Assembly (NCBI GenBank): GCA_021234155.1
Contig: JAJEKV010000046.1
Span: forward strand, 5,895,012-5,959,011
Direction of reading: 5' to 3'
Origin: Isoetes taiwanensis
Taxonomy: Eukaryota > Streptophyta > Lycopodiopsida > Isoetales > Isoetaceae
Length of the DNA: 64,000 bases
The notes below the pieces were generated by a model, which did not search any database, was not told where the DNA came from, and saw only the letters and a list, made by a program, of their open reading frames with translations. Made by a program: the position numbers and the translations under genes. Positions 21,976 to 33,423 of the stretch are shown one piece after another. Numbering within the stretch: position 1 is the first letter of the stretch; the number at the start of each line of letters is the position of its first letter.

Positions 21976-24609
21976 TTACGAGTTGCATATTTCTTTGCAT
22001 GTTCCTTCCCTTCCCTTGTTAGAACACGCACTAAGAAATGATGTCCATGCAACAAACTTGAGAGTCGAAAACACACTATTAAGTACATCTTCAGCCTCAT
22101 CTATGCAACCGCTGCGACTAAGGAGGTCGATGTATATTATGTGATGCTCTTGTGTTGGCACACTTCCATAGATTTGGCTCATGCCACTGAACAAATGAGA
22201 TCCGTCATCCAAAAGTCCGATGTGACTGCAACCAGATAAAATGGAAAGAAAGGTAAACTTATCTGGCTGCACCCCTTCTTCTTGCATTTTTCTAAACAGA
22301 AATACTGCTGCTTTACCATGCCCGTGTTGAGCATATCCGGCAATCATCACTGACCAGGCAACCGCATCCTTTGCAAATAATCTTTCGAACACCTGGCATG
22401 CATTGCTTAACTTCCCACATTTGGCATACATATCAATGAGAATATTCCCTAATGTCGCATCTAATTCCCAACCATTTGTTATAATAAGACAGTGGAGTTC
22501 CTTGCCTTGCTCTAGGGCAGCAATGGTAGCACATGCACCAAGAATGCAGACAAGGGTCACCTTGCTGGCTTTCAATCCTTGTTCTTGCATCTGCTTAAAG
22601 AGTTTTAACGACTCCTTAATGCCACCATTTTGTGCATAACCTCTTATCATCGTGCTCCACGACACCATATCCCAGACCCTCATATTATTAAACAGTTTTT
22701 GTGCATTATTTAGGCTGCCATGTTTTGCATACATGTCAAGGAGTGCATTTTCTACAAATATATCCATTGTATATCTCTTTTGCAAGATGTGAGCATGGAC
22801 ATGTTTTCCATATCCTGCCTCTTCTATTACATTGAGAATGCTGACAAGGGTAACCTCATTTGGCTCAACACTAAATTCTTGCATCTGCCAGAAAAGTGTG
22901 AGAGCTTCTTGAGGATTCCGATGTTGTGCATATCCAGAAATCATTGTGCTCCATAAAACTGCATCTTGAGAATGCATTATGTTAAATATGAAACGTGCAT
23001 CGTGTATGCTTCCACATTTTGCATACATGTCAATGAGTGTACTTTGGACAAATATGATTGACTCATGTCCATTCTTTAACACATAAGCATGGAACCATTT
23101 GCCCTGGTCCAGAGCTGACATACTTGTGCACGTATTCAAAATGCTGATCAGGGTCAGAACATTTGGTTTCACAAGGTTCTGCTCCATTTTATGGAAAATG
23201 TGAATGGCTTCCTTACAGTAACCATTCAGGGTAAAAGCTGATACCAGTGCAGTCCATGATACCACATCAAGTCTAGACATTTTCTTGAATATTTGGCAAG
23301 CATCGCCTAGACTTCCAGATTTAGCATACATGTCAATAAGCGCACTCTCTACAAAAATGTCAGACTCATAAGATGACGTTATGGCGTGAGCATGAAGCCA
23401 TTTCCCAGGAGCTAGGTTTATGCATGCGCTGGTAGTGCTAGCCAACGTTATATTATCTGGTTTTGTACCTCCAACCACATGGGAAAATAACCTAATAACT
23501 GCCTTTCCATCTTCATGAAGAGCATATCCAACGATCATGGCATTCCATGAAATGATATCCTGTGTCGGCATAAGATCAAAAACTAGACAAGCATCCTTTG
23601 TACTTCCACACTTACTATACATGTCAATGAGTGCATTCTCAATACTAAGATCCAACTCAATACCAGCACTCAAAATGCTTGCATGAATTAATTTCCCACT
23701 TTGGAAAGATTGGATCTGTGCACATCCATTGAGAATGCTAAGAAATGTTATTCTGTTGGGCCGTAAGCCAACTTGCTTCATTTGCCCTAAAAGTGCCAAA
23801 GCTTCCTTCCCATCCCCATGACGGACATATCCCAAGATCATGACATTCCAAGAAACTAAATCTCGTATGCGCATTCTGTTAAACAGTTCTCTAGCATTTT
23901 CTATGCAACCACATTTAGAATACATATCAATTATTGTATTCACAACTATGGTGTCATACTCATATCCAGTTCCCTTGATACCTTTTTCCACCTCCTTTCC
24001 CTGCTCCAAGGCTCGTGTATTTGTGCAAGCACGAAGAATACTTAGAAATGTAGCTCTGTTTGGTACTAGTCCTTCATTTTTCATATGCTGAAAGAGATAA
24101 ATAGCCTTGTTGACATCTGCATGGTTAGCATATCCCCCAATTATTGTTGTCCATGTACAAAGATCATGCTCGGGTATGACACTGAATATATGATGTGCAA
24201 AAACTATACTTCCACACTTGATATACATATTTAAAAGAGTGTTCCACAAAAAAGGGTTCACCCAAATGCCACAGGTTACAATGTGAGCATGTATACGTTT
24301 TCCTTGCTCAGTAGCTTTTGCCGTGGCACATACATGCAACAAACTTACATAAATATCATGAGGAATTCCACTGCCTGCTGTTACCATATTGTCCCAACCT
24401 TTCAAGGCATTTTTCAAGCATCCCTCCTTGGAATGTGTTCGTATCTCATGGACAGTAGCCAAATGTCTACCCCTTTGCTTAATTTCAAAGGCGCTGGGTC
24501 CGAAATGAGGGTGATCACAATTATGCATTTGATGCATGCCATCGGGTCTGTGTTTAATTAGGTGGTTGAGGTCTTTGCTGTTATTACTAATCGAGCAATT
24601 AGAGAACAT
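21976..24609 (-). CDS. PLS-class pentatricopeptide repeat protein, short C-terminus
   Basis: An intronless 877-residue protein made of about 24 tandem PPR motifs in P-L-S arrangement. Diagnostic repeats recur about every 100 residues: NALIDMYSKCGS, DIISWNAMIVGYALH, GLRPNRITFLSILNGC and variants. This class acts in chloroplasts or mitochondria, binding RNA and usually specifying C-to-U editing. The repeat tract reads cleanly from residue 85 to the end, with no frameshift. The C-terminus ends at SACSNKGREGTCKEICNS, inside the usual E1 region, with no E2 or DYW deaminase domain, so it would need a partner in trans to edit, or act otherwise. A clear transit peptide is not obvious in the first 40 residues. 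I take the ATG at 24609 as the longest start. Neighbouring PPR fragments show the family is expanding and decaying here. Confidence 0.9.
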   Translation of the reverse strand: MFSNCSISNNSKDLNHLIKHRPDGMHQMHNCDHPHFGPSAFEIKQRGRHLATVHEIRTHSKEGCLKNALKGWDNMVTAGSGIPHDIYVSLLHVCATAKATEQGKRIHAHIVTCGIWVNPFLWNTLLNMYIKCGSIVFAHHIFSVIPEHDLCTWTTIIGGYANHADVNKAIYLFQHMKNEGLVPNRATFLSILRACTNTRALEQGKEVEKGIKGTGYEYDTIVVNTIIDMYSKCGCIENARELFNRMRIRDLVSWNVMILGYVRHGDGKEALALLGQMKQVGLRPNRITFLSILNGCAQIQSFQSGKLIHASILSAGIELDLSIENALIDMYSKCGSTKDACLVFDLMPTQDIISWNAMIVGYALHEDGKAVIRLFSHVVGGTKPDNITLASTTSACINLAPGKWLHAHAITSSYESDIFVESALIDMYAKSGSLGDACQIFKKMSRLDVVSWTALVSAFTLNGYCKEAIHIFHKMEQNLVKPNVLTLISILNTCTSMSALDQGKWFHAYVLKNGHESIIFVQSTLIDMYAKCGSIHDARFIFNIMHSQDAVLWSTMISGYAQHRNPQEALTLFWQMQEFSVEPNEVTLVSILNVIEEAGYGKHVHAHILQKRYTMDIFVENALLDMYAKHGSLNNAQKLFNNMRVWDMVSWSTMIRGYAQNGGIKESLKLFKQMQEQGLKASKVTLVCILGACATIAALEQGKELHCLIITNGWELDATLGNILIDMYAKCGKLSNACQVFERLFAKDAVAWSVMIAGYAQHGHGKAAVFLFRKMQEEGVQPDKFTFLSILSGCSHIGLLDDGSHLFSGMSQIYGSVPTQEHHIIYIDLLSRSGCIDEAEDVLNSVFSTLKFVAWTSFLSACSNKGREGTCKEICNS

Positions 24610-27011
24610 GCTATCGATCTAAACAGTTGAGAGAACCTGAAGTACATAAGCAATGTTTAAGGCATTGGTCGACATGGAAAGCGCTCGAGGAGCTACCTGT
24701 ATATGCTTTGATTTGCGACGACGGGAGACTATGAGAAAAGAACATCAGCGGGGTACAACGGAGGGCTTGGATTCAGAGGGGATGGGCAGAAAACCTCCAA
24801 GTTTCCTGAAGATCGGGCGAAACTTCCGGTGTTCACATGAGCGCCTTCCGGTCTATGTGTGGCAAAGTCCTAGGCGCTTCACAGAATTTCCGGGTCAAAA
24901 AATGATTTTCTGATTCACTTGAAATATAGTAGGATATACTGCCGATCAAAAATAAGGCGTATAAGGATTTTTCAGATTTATTTTTATATAGGTAGGATTT
25001 TTTCTGGTACAAAAAATAAGTTTATAGGAGTTTTTAATATGGTTGGTTAGTAAAGAATAAGTCCAGGAACAAGTTCCACACGGACACTTTCACATCTCAT
25101 TAGAGGGAGCTATTATGGAAGACTTTTAACTTTGCTGCAGTAAGCTACTCATTGACGAAATATTACTCATTAGAGGCGCATTTTCTTAGGAACATGACGT
25201 GTTTATATTATTTTTGCTACAATTTAATACTATATTGTGCTTTCTTTATAGGCTACAAATTTGTTTTAGTGTCCTTTTGTTTATGAGATTTGAAGGCAAT
25301 TTTCTGAACCAAAATTTTATTAATAGGATAAGTCCCATTCAAATCTGCAGATGCCTGTTCATCCTAAGACTAGAAGGAAATTTTCCCATTCATTTGAAAT
25401 ACTTTGCCATACACTGCTTCCGGTGTTCGGATGGGAGTCATTATTTGAAAAAGTCCAAATTTACTAGATATTTTCTCAATACTATCGTTCACATAATCCA
25501 AATCTATTCGTTATAAATTTCCACTATTTGAGTTTGGTATTTTGAGAGGTGCTTTTAGCGATGGTCCGGGGTAAGATTTAAGTGATGCTTAATATCGTTT
25601 AAATGTCGCGGAAGCAAACTAGGCAAATTTCTCGGGGCACTTTCAATGTCTAGAAATGGAATTGGGGGACGTCACGTGATGGTGCTGCCTTGGCAGACAG
25701 CGAGGTCCTGCATGCCGAAGCTCTGCCGGATTCTCCATGGCTATGCCTGGCTTCTGCCTCGCTCTCATTTCCAGCCGAAAATTTCCGGCATTCCAGTGGT
25801 TGTGAAGGAAGAATTTGTGTGCCGGGCATGATCTGTGTGATCTTCTTGGAGTTAAGAGCCAAGCTTTGCAGTGGCGAGAGATGTTCTGTGGAAATGCAGC
25901 GATTCTTATCTGGCTGTTCAGTTGTGTTGCTGAGTTTTGTTGTCGTGTTGTTGTTCTATTTTTTTTTTAGGTTGTTGACAAGCGCCTGGTGGTAGCCGCA
26001 TGGCCCGGAGGTTGGATTCCTCAGAGCTTCTTTTGCTGACCAGTTACATTTATTAAAATACGTTATAGGTTCTGCTTTGTTGTTTTAGACACTGTGGATG
26101 TGATTCCATAGAAAGGACAGCTTCATGTGGTTCAATAATTTGGGCTTGTCCTATAGAAAGAGATTCCAAATTCTTGGATTTATGAAAGACGAACTACTGC
26201 GAAAGCATTTGCCAAGGATGTTTTGATTAATCAAGACTTCCATTCCTTTCTTCGCCGCTACAGATTATTGTTGGAAGTCTATATGACATTAATCTCGTCA
26301 TCAATCTCCATTTCTTTTGTTGTGGAAGTCTGTATTTCGTTTAGAGAGTCTGAATGCCATTCTGCAGACTGGCCAGCTTTCTGTGCTTCATTAATTTGTG
26401 CTTCCCCTATAGAAGCAGAAGGAGAATTCTTCACATCTACAGATTTATTGTTGGAAGCCTGTGGCAGTCTGTGGGAGGCCTCTGGGGAATAGGAAGGTCA
26501 TGTGCAAAGTTATTGAATTTAATGAATGGTGAAGTTAAATGTTCATGTCTTTGAAACTGACCTTAGAAAGTGGCAAAGCATTTTTTTGTCAAAAAATATT
26601 GGTCCTTGATTTGGTATGATGCCCGGGATATGCTGAAGATCAATGGCTCATATACAATCCTAGAAACAAAACCCATAAATATACGAAAAAAGAGACATAT
26701 TCATATCTATTCGTTATTATTCTTTCCTTATGAGAATTTTTCATATTGTTTGCTCCATGCCGTGGATTGGGAGTATATTCCATACATTGTGCCCCATGGA
26801 TGGCCTATGTTTTTCTGCCACATAAAACGAAAGCCAAATCCTAAGGTCCAAATTGCTCATATGAGGAAAAGGCATTTTCATTAATATGTACTCACAAAAT
26901 ATGCACAGACTAACCCATGGTTTCAAACTGGGCCATTGCAAAAACATTAACGAAAGAAAAAACAGGCTAACGATGTGCATCCAAACTGTGCAGGAAGATC
27001 CTGCTACTGCT
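24610..27011. other. Spacer 5' of the PPR gene, no gene supported
   Basis: AT-rich with two GC-richer patches (about 24680-24870 and 25640-25880). The short frames there look accidental. A T-run near 25960 followed by TGGTAGCCGCATGGCCCGG and GGTTGGATTCC hints at a tRNA-derived repeat, but the box spacing is too short to call one. Confidence 0.4.
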
Positions 27012-27806
27012 AGGCTAGGCAAAATCGTGCCAGTGATATGGAAATCAGGGATGTCATTAAGACTAGTTCTGGATATGATTGAAATCATTTTCAACAGCCA
27101 TAGTTTGGTCAAAGATACGATACCTTGTGTGTGAAGAACCAGCAAATATAGCTTGTACCTCCTTGGCTTAAGCGGAAGCGAACCTTCGCAAGACCAGCCG
27201 ACTAATTTCCTTGGTGCTACCCCCTTAAAGCGAAGCCAAACCAGGCAAACTCACCATTAGTCAAAGTACTCAGTAAAGGCCGATTACAAATGACAACCCG
27301 AGCTTGTGAAGATCATCTTTCATATGTGCGAACCATCTATTTGTGCATTTACAGGATCTTGGCCGGCACTCAACCGTTTGTATGCACTTCTGTCTTGGAT
27401 CTACATTAGGACCTTGGCGAAACAAACCCTAGAAAATAGTCTCGAATTTGAATATGATATTTTAAGGTTCAATAACTTGGTCAAAAGACCATCATATTAA
27501 AATAATAAATTGATCCCCCCTTTTTACAACCTTGAATTGTAATGTTATGCATCTGGAGTGCTCTTCACATTCATCCAAGCAATTGCTTAAGTCCATGCCA
27601 TCCCATACAGTTGATTTAAAACCTTTAAAGCCACCTGTCTTGCTGGAATCCACAACTACATGTAATCCTCACCATATTTAAGAGTTGTGCAAACATTTTA
27701 ACTCGAATTAAACCTTTTAAGCCTCTTGTCTTAGATAGAATCCAAACCTTCATGTAATGCTCACAGTATTTAAAGGTTGCGCATGCCTAGTCATTTAATA
27801 AAAAAA
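27012..27806 (+). repeat. Copy 1 of a 790-bp direct duplication
   Basis: Matches 32599-33388 from AGGCTAGGCAAAATCGTGCC to GCCTAGTCATTTAATAAA. The first 160 bp and last 345 bp are almost identical, but 27170-27445 differs repeatedly, nearly always at CAG or CTG triplets. Ends carry the short inverted motif CTAGGC..GCCTAG. An A-run follows, so it may be a retroposed or duplicated segment; no target duplication is seen. Confidence 0.85.
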
Positions 27807-29800
27807 ACCCTTCCCCCTACCGTGAGGTAAGGCTGACCTTTGTTCCAGACATGTAGATGTAAGGGAGGGCTGACCCTTACTTCTACAGTAAAGGTCAACC
27901 CTACCCCATGCATACTGCAAAACCCAATTAATATAAAGAAGAGAAGTCAATAATTGATAAGCCGAGTAGCCCACTTGGTGCACTGCACCATTGTTTTGCA
28001 GTTTTAGATTTTTTAGAAACCCTGCCATAGTTTGAATAGACAAAAGTTGATAGGCCGAGTGGCAAATCTGGTGCACTGCACCATTGTATCACTAGCTTAT
28101 TTGTTTCAAAGAACCCAAATTATTTTCAAATTTAATTTCAAACAAGTTATTGTCAAAAGAAAATCAGATATTCGAGTGACTTACCAAGGAATCAATGTTG
28201 CTACCATCATAGCCAAGTGCCTTAAATTCTTCATTCCAAGCAGGGGTAATGCCTCAAATTCACATATTCCTCAAATTATTTTTGTCCATCCTATGACATA
28301 AAAGAAAGGTCAGCATCTCAAATGAAAGAACGTAATTAGCCAGGACAAAACTAATGTTAACCAAAGACACAAGCAACACCAGTTGAACTAGTGAATTGAA
28401 GTGTCTAAAAAAAACCCAGCCAAAACTAATTGATCTTAGAATTGCATCTGCTTCGGTCAATCCCTTAGCAGTCTGATCAATCCAGACCAAGTAACTGGAT
28501 TTACAAGGCTGGTACTTCATGTCTTTGGTCTTTACAACTTAATTTCAAATAGTCATAAGTGAGGCTCTTAGAAAACTACTTAAAGACAACTCGTCCCTCA
28601 AGCAAATGAAGCCAACTAACAAGTGCAATTTGCCTTTAACAAGAACTACAAGCCACTTTAAGAACCATAATGAATACATCAAACAAATCTAATTTGTTGA
28701 AATCAATTTCCAACAATAATATCCAACGTTTATTACTAGTTACTCAATATGCCAATCAACAAGCAGCACGAATACCCAATGGTTTCACATAAAAGAGCCT
28801 ATCTTTAACGATTAGGCCTTGATTCTTAGTAAAAATTAAGCCATTGGCCAATTACAAAATTAATTGCCAGCAGAAAGCCTAAAGCCCCATTTTAAAATAT
28901 ATCCAATCACATTCTGTACCCTGAAGCCACTTTAAGAGTTGCGCCCATGTTCAACCACACACGCCAGCATACAAAGCCATTATTACTATCCTTAATTGGT
29001 TTGCCCACTTTAAGCATTTAAATATATCTTATATTAATCAGCAAAGGGGACGCAACATTTTTATCTGTACAATCTTTCCACCTTATGCCTGAGGTAAATC
29101 CCCCCAGTAATTTTATAATTCCAGACCATATAGTTAAGCAGACCAGACAAGGGATATAAATACAACATCCTTTTGCATTAATTTCTTTCCTTTCCCTAAC
29201 GAAAAAATATGTACATATTTCCTGAGCTCCACAGGACAGTCATCTAAGCACTAGAATTTAATGGGTTTAAAAACAGAAATAAGGAATCACAATACTCTGT
29301 TCAAAGAACTGATTATCAGTACAGCTTAAAACCTTTTTTCAACACACGAAACTTGTATGATTACTTTCAAAATAAATTACATCCTTTGAAAAAGCTAATG
29401 CCTATTATTTCAAAAAGCATTCAGTCAAAATATCTCCTCCATAGAACTCCAAAAATACAACTCAGAAGGTTTACCTTAAAAAACTTGCATAAACATAACA
29501 AACTACAACCAAGAGTGATCCATATTCTCAGCTGATAACATGCTCTAATTCAATAGACCGTCGTGTTCATGTATTTCCACATCCCATATATCCCTAACAC
29601 CAATGGAACTCCAAGGAAAAGCAAGAAGAAGAGAGACGTTCGTACCTGCAGCCAACCAAAAACTTATTAGCATGATAATGGTAATAAGTTAAGGGCCAGA
29701 AGGTACATAGAGTCTCTCGGCTTATCACCGGTCACTCCTTGCACCTCCCTTGCAGCCCATTAGCACAGGAATGAGAGAAAACATCAATACTAATATCTAG
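27807..29800. other. AT-rich spacer between duplication copies
   Basis: No gene seen on either strand. It holds a local pair of GGCCGAGTRG..GGTGCACTGCACCATTGT repeats (27957-27995 and 28051-28087). Otherwise low-complexity AT-rich DNA. Confidence 0.4.
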
Positions 29801-29935
29801 CATAATGACAGGGGGTCATTTTTGTGTTTTTGTACGATATTTACAAAGGTTTTTCTATGATTTCATTGCCGTATTCATCTTGGTGTACTGAACAGTATTT
29901 CTAGAGTGCCGCTTATCTTGACCATTCATTTTTTA
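29801..29935 (+). repeat. Dispersed repeat family B, copy 1
   Basis: Begins TAGCATAATGACAGGGGGT and continues TGTGTTTTTGTACG, then TCTAGAGTGC. The same order is found at 53822-53950 (same strand) and 37880-38010 (opposite strand). Copies are about 130 bp and non-coding; class unknown. Confidence 0.75.
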
Positions 29936-31504
29936 TGAGAAGCAGCATCGTACGGTCACGATTAAATTTGTAATGTTTTTAGCACTTAAGTTTTCTTAAA
30001 AAGGTTTGGAATTGGGCATGCAGCCATCGAGGCCCTATGTAGTTAGGGTTTTTTTTTTGTTTGAAATGGAAGCAAAGCACGGCAAGGTTGCCAAACCCGA
30101 GATGCCCTGCCTGGGGATGCCCAAGGCCGTTGAGTTATGATCTGAGGAGGTCTCGTTTGGGCACTGCTGCATTCTGACCAGGGGTCTCTGCTGCTTTCAA
30201 AACCTGGGGTGTGAGGTAAGCACAATTTTGTGCCCTTGAGCTAATCGGGTCTACAATTTTTCCTACGATTTGGAGATTGGCATTTTGGGTTATCTGTCCG
30301 GTTCTTGAGGATTCGGCGGATTTCTTGGCATGTAAGCCACGAAGATGATCGAGGCTTTTCCATTCTATTCTATTATCCATCAAAATATTGTGTGTTCAGA
30401 AAGATATTTGCTTCTTTGTTGATTTGTGGCGAGGGTGATGCTCTTGATTCACAATGATGAAGAATAAATTCTCTTTATGAATTCGTAGTTATGCTGGCCC
30501 ATCTTATTTGGTTGATGAGTTGTGGATGGGGTTTTTTATCTTTGGAGGTGCAAACTATATCTTTGAGAAGCAAACCGAGATTCGGAATCAGTGTATCCAT
30601 ATAGGCAATGATAAAATATCTCAAACATCTACTGTTAGAATATGTAAGAAAATGCAAAATTCTGTTCCGAGGTCATCCATCTCATGCATCCTTTTTCTTG
30701 ATATTTTGTTATAGGTGTCTAAAGGAGTAGTTGAGAAGGCAAAGCCGGGAACGATATGGAACAGCATGGCCATCTGGGATCCTGGTTGCCATGCTACTTC
30801 TCAACCATTGCCATATCACAGATTGCTAGATATTCTAAGGCTTTTATGCTATCAATGGTTTCTTGCAGACACCCTGTTAGCCTTCTGCAGATTTTATATT
30901 TGGAAATGCCATGCTTGTTCTCAAGCATTGCCTCCAATTATGGTTACAAATTCGTCCTAAATCCTCCAGGAGGAGACCATAATGTTGTTAATCTTACAAC
31001 ATTTGAAGCCATTGAGAAGCTAGCAGGTTGTATACACATTATGTGTTCATCTCAATTTCATGTCTGCACTCTTCTCTGCAATATGTGCGCCTGGCAAGAG
31101 AAAGCTTGTTGCATATTAAAGACTTATGGATTCACACACAATCCTGTTCAAGTTCTGGCCATTTTATAACAGCATTTTTGCATATATTTGAGTGGCCTTT
31201 GCTATGCAATGCAAGAAATATTCATCCAGCCCTTGGTATACAGGCAAGGCAACTGCAAGGCGCACTTTGTAATAGAAGTGAGACTGTGGCAAACGCTCCA
31301 AACAGATGCATGTACATAGTGGTCATAGTGGTCATGTGGACATGGCAAGTGTAGAAACATGGACATGTGGACATGTATGGCATGTATAGAAACATGCAGG
31401 AAGCACATGAACCTCATAATGTATTTATTTCTATTCATGTTTTTATTCATGTTTATATTTGGAATTTGCTGCTCCTCAAAATTTAACTACGTTCTCTTTT
31501 CTTA
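29936..31504. other. Spacer, no gene supported
   Basis: Frames to 137 codons (30756-31169, plus) lack any motif and have stops in neighbouring frames typical of chance. Region 31310-31400 is a run of short ACATGGACATGT/ATGTGGACATG repeats. Confidence 0.4.
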
Positions 31505-31931
31505 GGGCCCGAAGGGCCCAAAAATTTTTTTTAATTAACAAAACCATTATATCCTACATGTTAAAATTAAAATCCCCCTTGGACCCCCTTTGGTTTGGGT
31601 GCATATTCACACGGAGGGTCACTCCGGGCAACAAGAGCCCTCGGATGAGCATATATGCCTTATATTCCTTGATGTGGACCGTAGATAGCGATCCTCGTTT
31701 ATGGGGTATTCTTGTACAAATTTTTATATACGGTATATGCAGGTGTGCGAAATACTATAAGATTTGAGTTAATATATTATATGGTGTCAATTTCATACGT
31801 GTGTAATATAATTTAAGGGCTCTCGCTGCCCTACGTGACCCTCCGTGTGAATATGCACCCAAACCAAAGGGGGTCCAAGGGGGATTTTAATTTTAACATG
31901 TAGGATATAATGGTTTTGTTAATTTTTTAAC
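31505..31931. mobile_element. Foldback MITE, family A, complete copy
   Basis: Arms of about 110 bp are inverted: TTAACAAAACCATTATATCC and CACACGGAGGGTCACTCCGG at the left (31535-31640) match their complements at the right (31820-31925). The left end also carries GGGCCCGAAGGGCCC, a perfect hairpin. Non-coding. Truncated relatives lie at 35143-35513 and 55959-56345. Confidence 0.8.
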
Positions 31932-32285
31932 TTATACAATGCATAAAGCTGCAGTAGTTTGACAGTTCTTATTTTACAGAAATTATCATTCTGCACTAAC
32001 AATTTACTCAAACAAGTATCAGCTAGAATTAGAAAGCAACGCTCATATTTTACTTGCAATATTTGCAAAGCTCACACCAGCAACCAGGAACCAGCAACCA
32101 GGGAGATCAATCCAGGAAAACCTGAAACTCGTCTAGGTATCATCATACTTGCATAATGGGGCATTAAAACCTCCCATTTAGGAATTCGGATCAACATAAA
32201 TAATACTTAAATCTATGCATGTCCCATAAGACTGCTTTTGAATATCACAAAGCTTTAAGTTCAGAAGAAAATTAACTAAGGGTAC
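31932..32285. other. Spacer, probable intron start of the leftward gene
   Basis: AT-rich. On the minus strand it begins with the donor GTACCC at 32285-32280, so it would be the first intron of the gene below. No second exon was recognised. Confidence 0.35.
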
Positions 32286-32570
32286 CTGTAAATCCTCATG
32301 GTCAGAATTATACTCCACATGGATTTGAGTTTCAGGGACTGAAGATGTTTCCCGTGCATTTCTCCTTGCAAGATTCTTAGTGCTGTTATTTTCCTTGCTT
32401 TCAGAATCATCCATAAGTGCCCTTTTGCTGCCTCCGACATTAACTGGAACTTGCATATTTGCCATACTTATCTCAGCAAGACACCACTGTATTTCGGCCT
32501 CTAGGAGCTCATCAAGCTCTTCATCACTTGCACTGAAGGAGTAACCATCTGAGTCGAATTCTCTGCCCAT
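32286..32570 (-). CDS. First coding exon of an unrecognised acidic protein
   Basis: Exactly 95 codons from ATG (32570-32568) to a strong donor CAG|GTACCC. The start has a pyrimidine-rich leader. The protein begins MGREFDSDGYSFSASDEELD, followed by LLEAEIQWCLAEIS, a KRALMDD patch and a Ser/Glu/Asn-rich part. I do not recognise it. The later exons are not found downstream, so this may be a 5' fragment. Its upstream region is copy 2 of the 790-bp duplication, which therefore may carry its promoter. Confidence 0.4.
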
Positions 32571-32598
32571 TTTAGAGGGAAGATAAAAGGAGGGAGAC

Positions 32599-33382
32599 AG
32601 GCTAGGCAAAATCGTGCCAGTGATATGGAAATCAGGGATGTCATTAAGACTAGTTCTGGATATGATTGAAATCATTTTCAACAGCCATAGTTTGGTCAAA
32701 GATACGATACCTTGTGTGTGAAGAACCAGCAAATATAGCTTGTACCTCCTTGGCTTAAGCGGAAGCAGAACCTTCTGCAAGACCAGCCAGCTAATTTCCT
32801 TGGTGCTACCCTGCTTAAAGCAGGCCAAACTGTGCAAACTCACCATTCGTCAAAGTACTCTGTAAGGCCAGTACAAATGACAGTCCGAGCTTGTGAAGAT
32901 CATCTTTCATATGTGCGAACCATCTATTTGTCTGTTACAGATCTTGGCCGGCACTCAACCGGCTGTATGCACTCTGTGCGGATCTACATTAGGACCTTGG
33001 CCGAAACAAACCCTAGAAAATAGTCTCGAATTTCTGAATATGATATTTTAAGGTTCAATAACTTGGTCAAAAGACCATCATATTAAAATAATAAATTGAT
33101 CCCCCCTTTTTACAACCTTGAATTGTAATGTTATGCATCTGGAGTGCTCTTCACATTCATCCAAGCAATTGCTTAAGTCCATGCCATCCCATACAGTTGA
33201 TTTAAAACCTTTAAAGCCACCTGTCTTGCTGGAATCCACAACTACATGTAATCCTCACCATATTTAAGAGTTGTGCAAACATTTTAACTCGAATTAAACC
33301 TTTTAAGCCTCTTGTCTTAGATAGAATCCAAACCTTCATGTAATGCTCACAGTATTTAAAGGTTGCGCATGCCTAGTCATTT

Positions 33383-33388
<6 letters not shown>
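32599..33388 (+). repeat. Copy 2 of the 790-bp direct duplication
   Basis: Same orientation as 27012-27806. This copy keeps CAG/CTG triplets where copy 1 shows altered bases, so it is probably the accurate version. It is followed by an A-rich tail (about 33393-33422, about 30 A), which supports a retroposed origin with plus-strand 3' end, but no target duplication was found. Confidence 0.85.

Positions 33389-33423
<35 letters not shown>

Noticed and set aside
25975-26030. tRNA-derived SINE near the T-run at 25960
   Set aside because: A-like and B-like boxes are only about 10 bp apart, too close for Pol III promoter function.
30756-31169. 137-codon rightward frame
   Set aside because: Composition and motifs are those of chance translation; a competing frame overlaps it.
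27012-33388. The 790-bp direct repeats as LTRs of a retrotransposon
   Set aside because: No TG..CA ends, no primer-binding site, no gag or pol between them.
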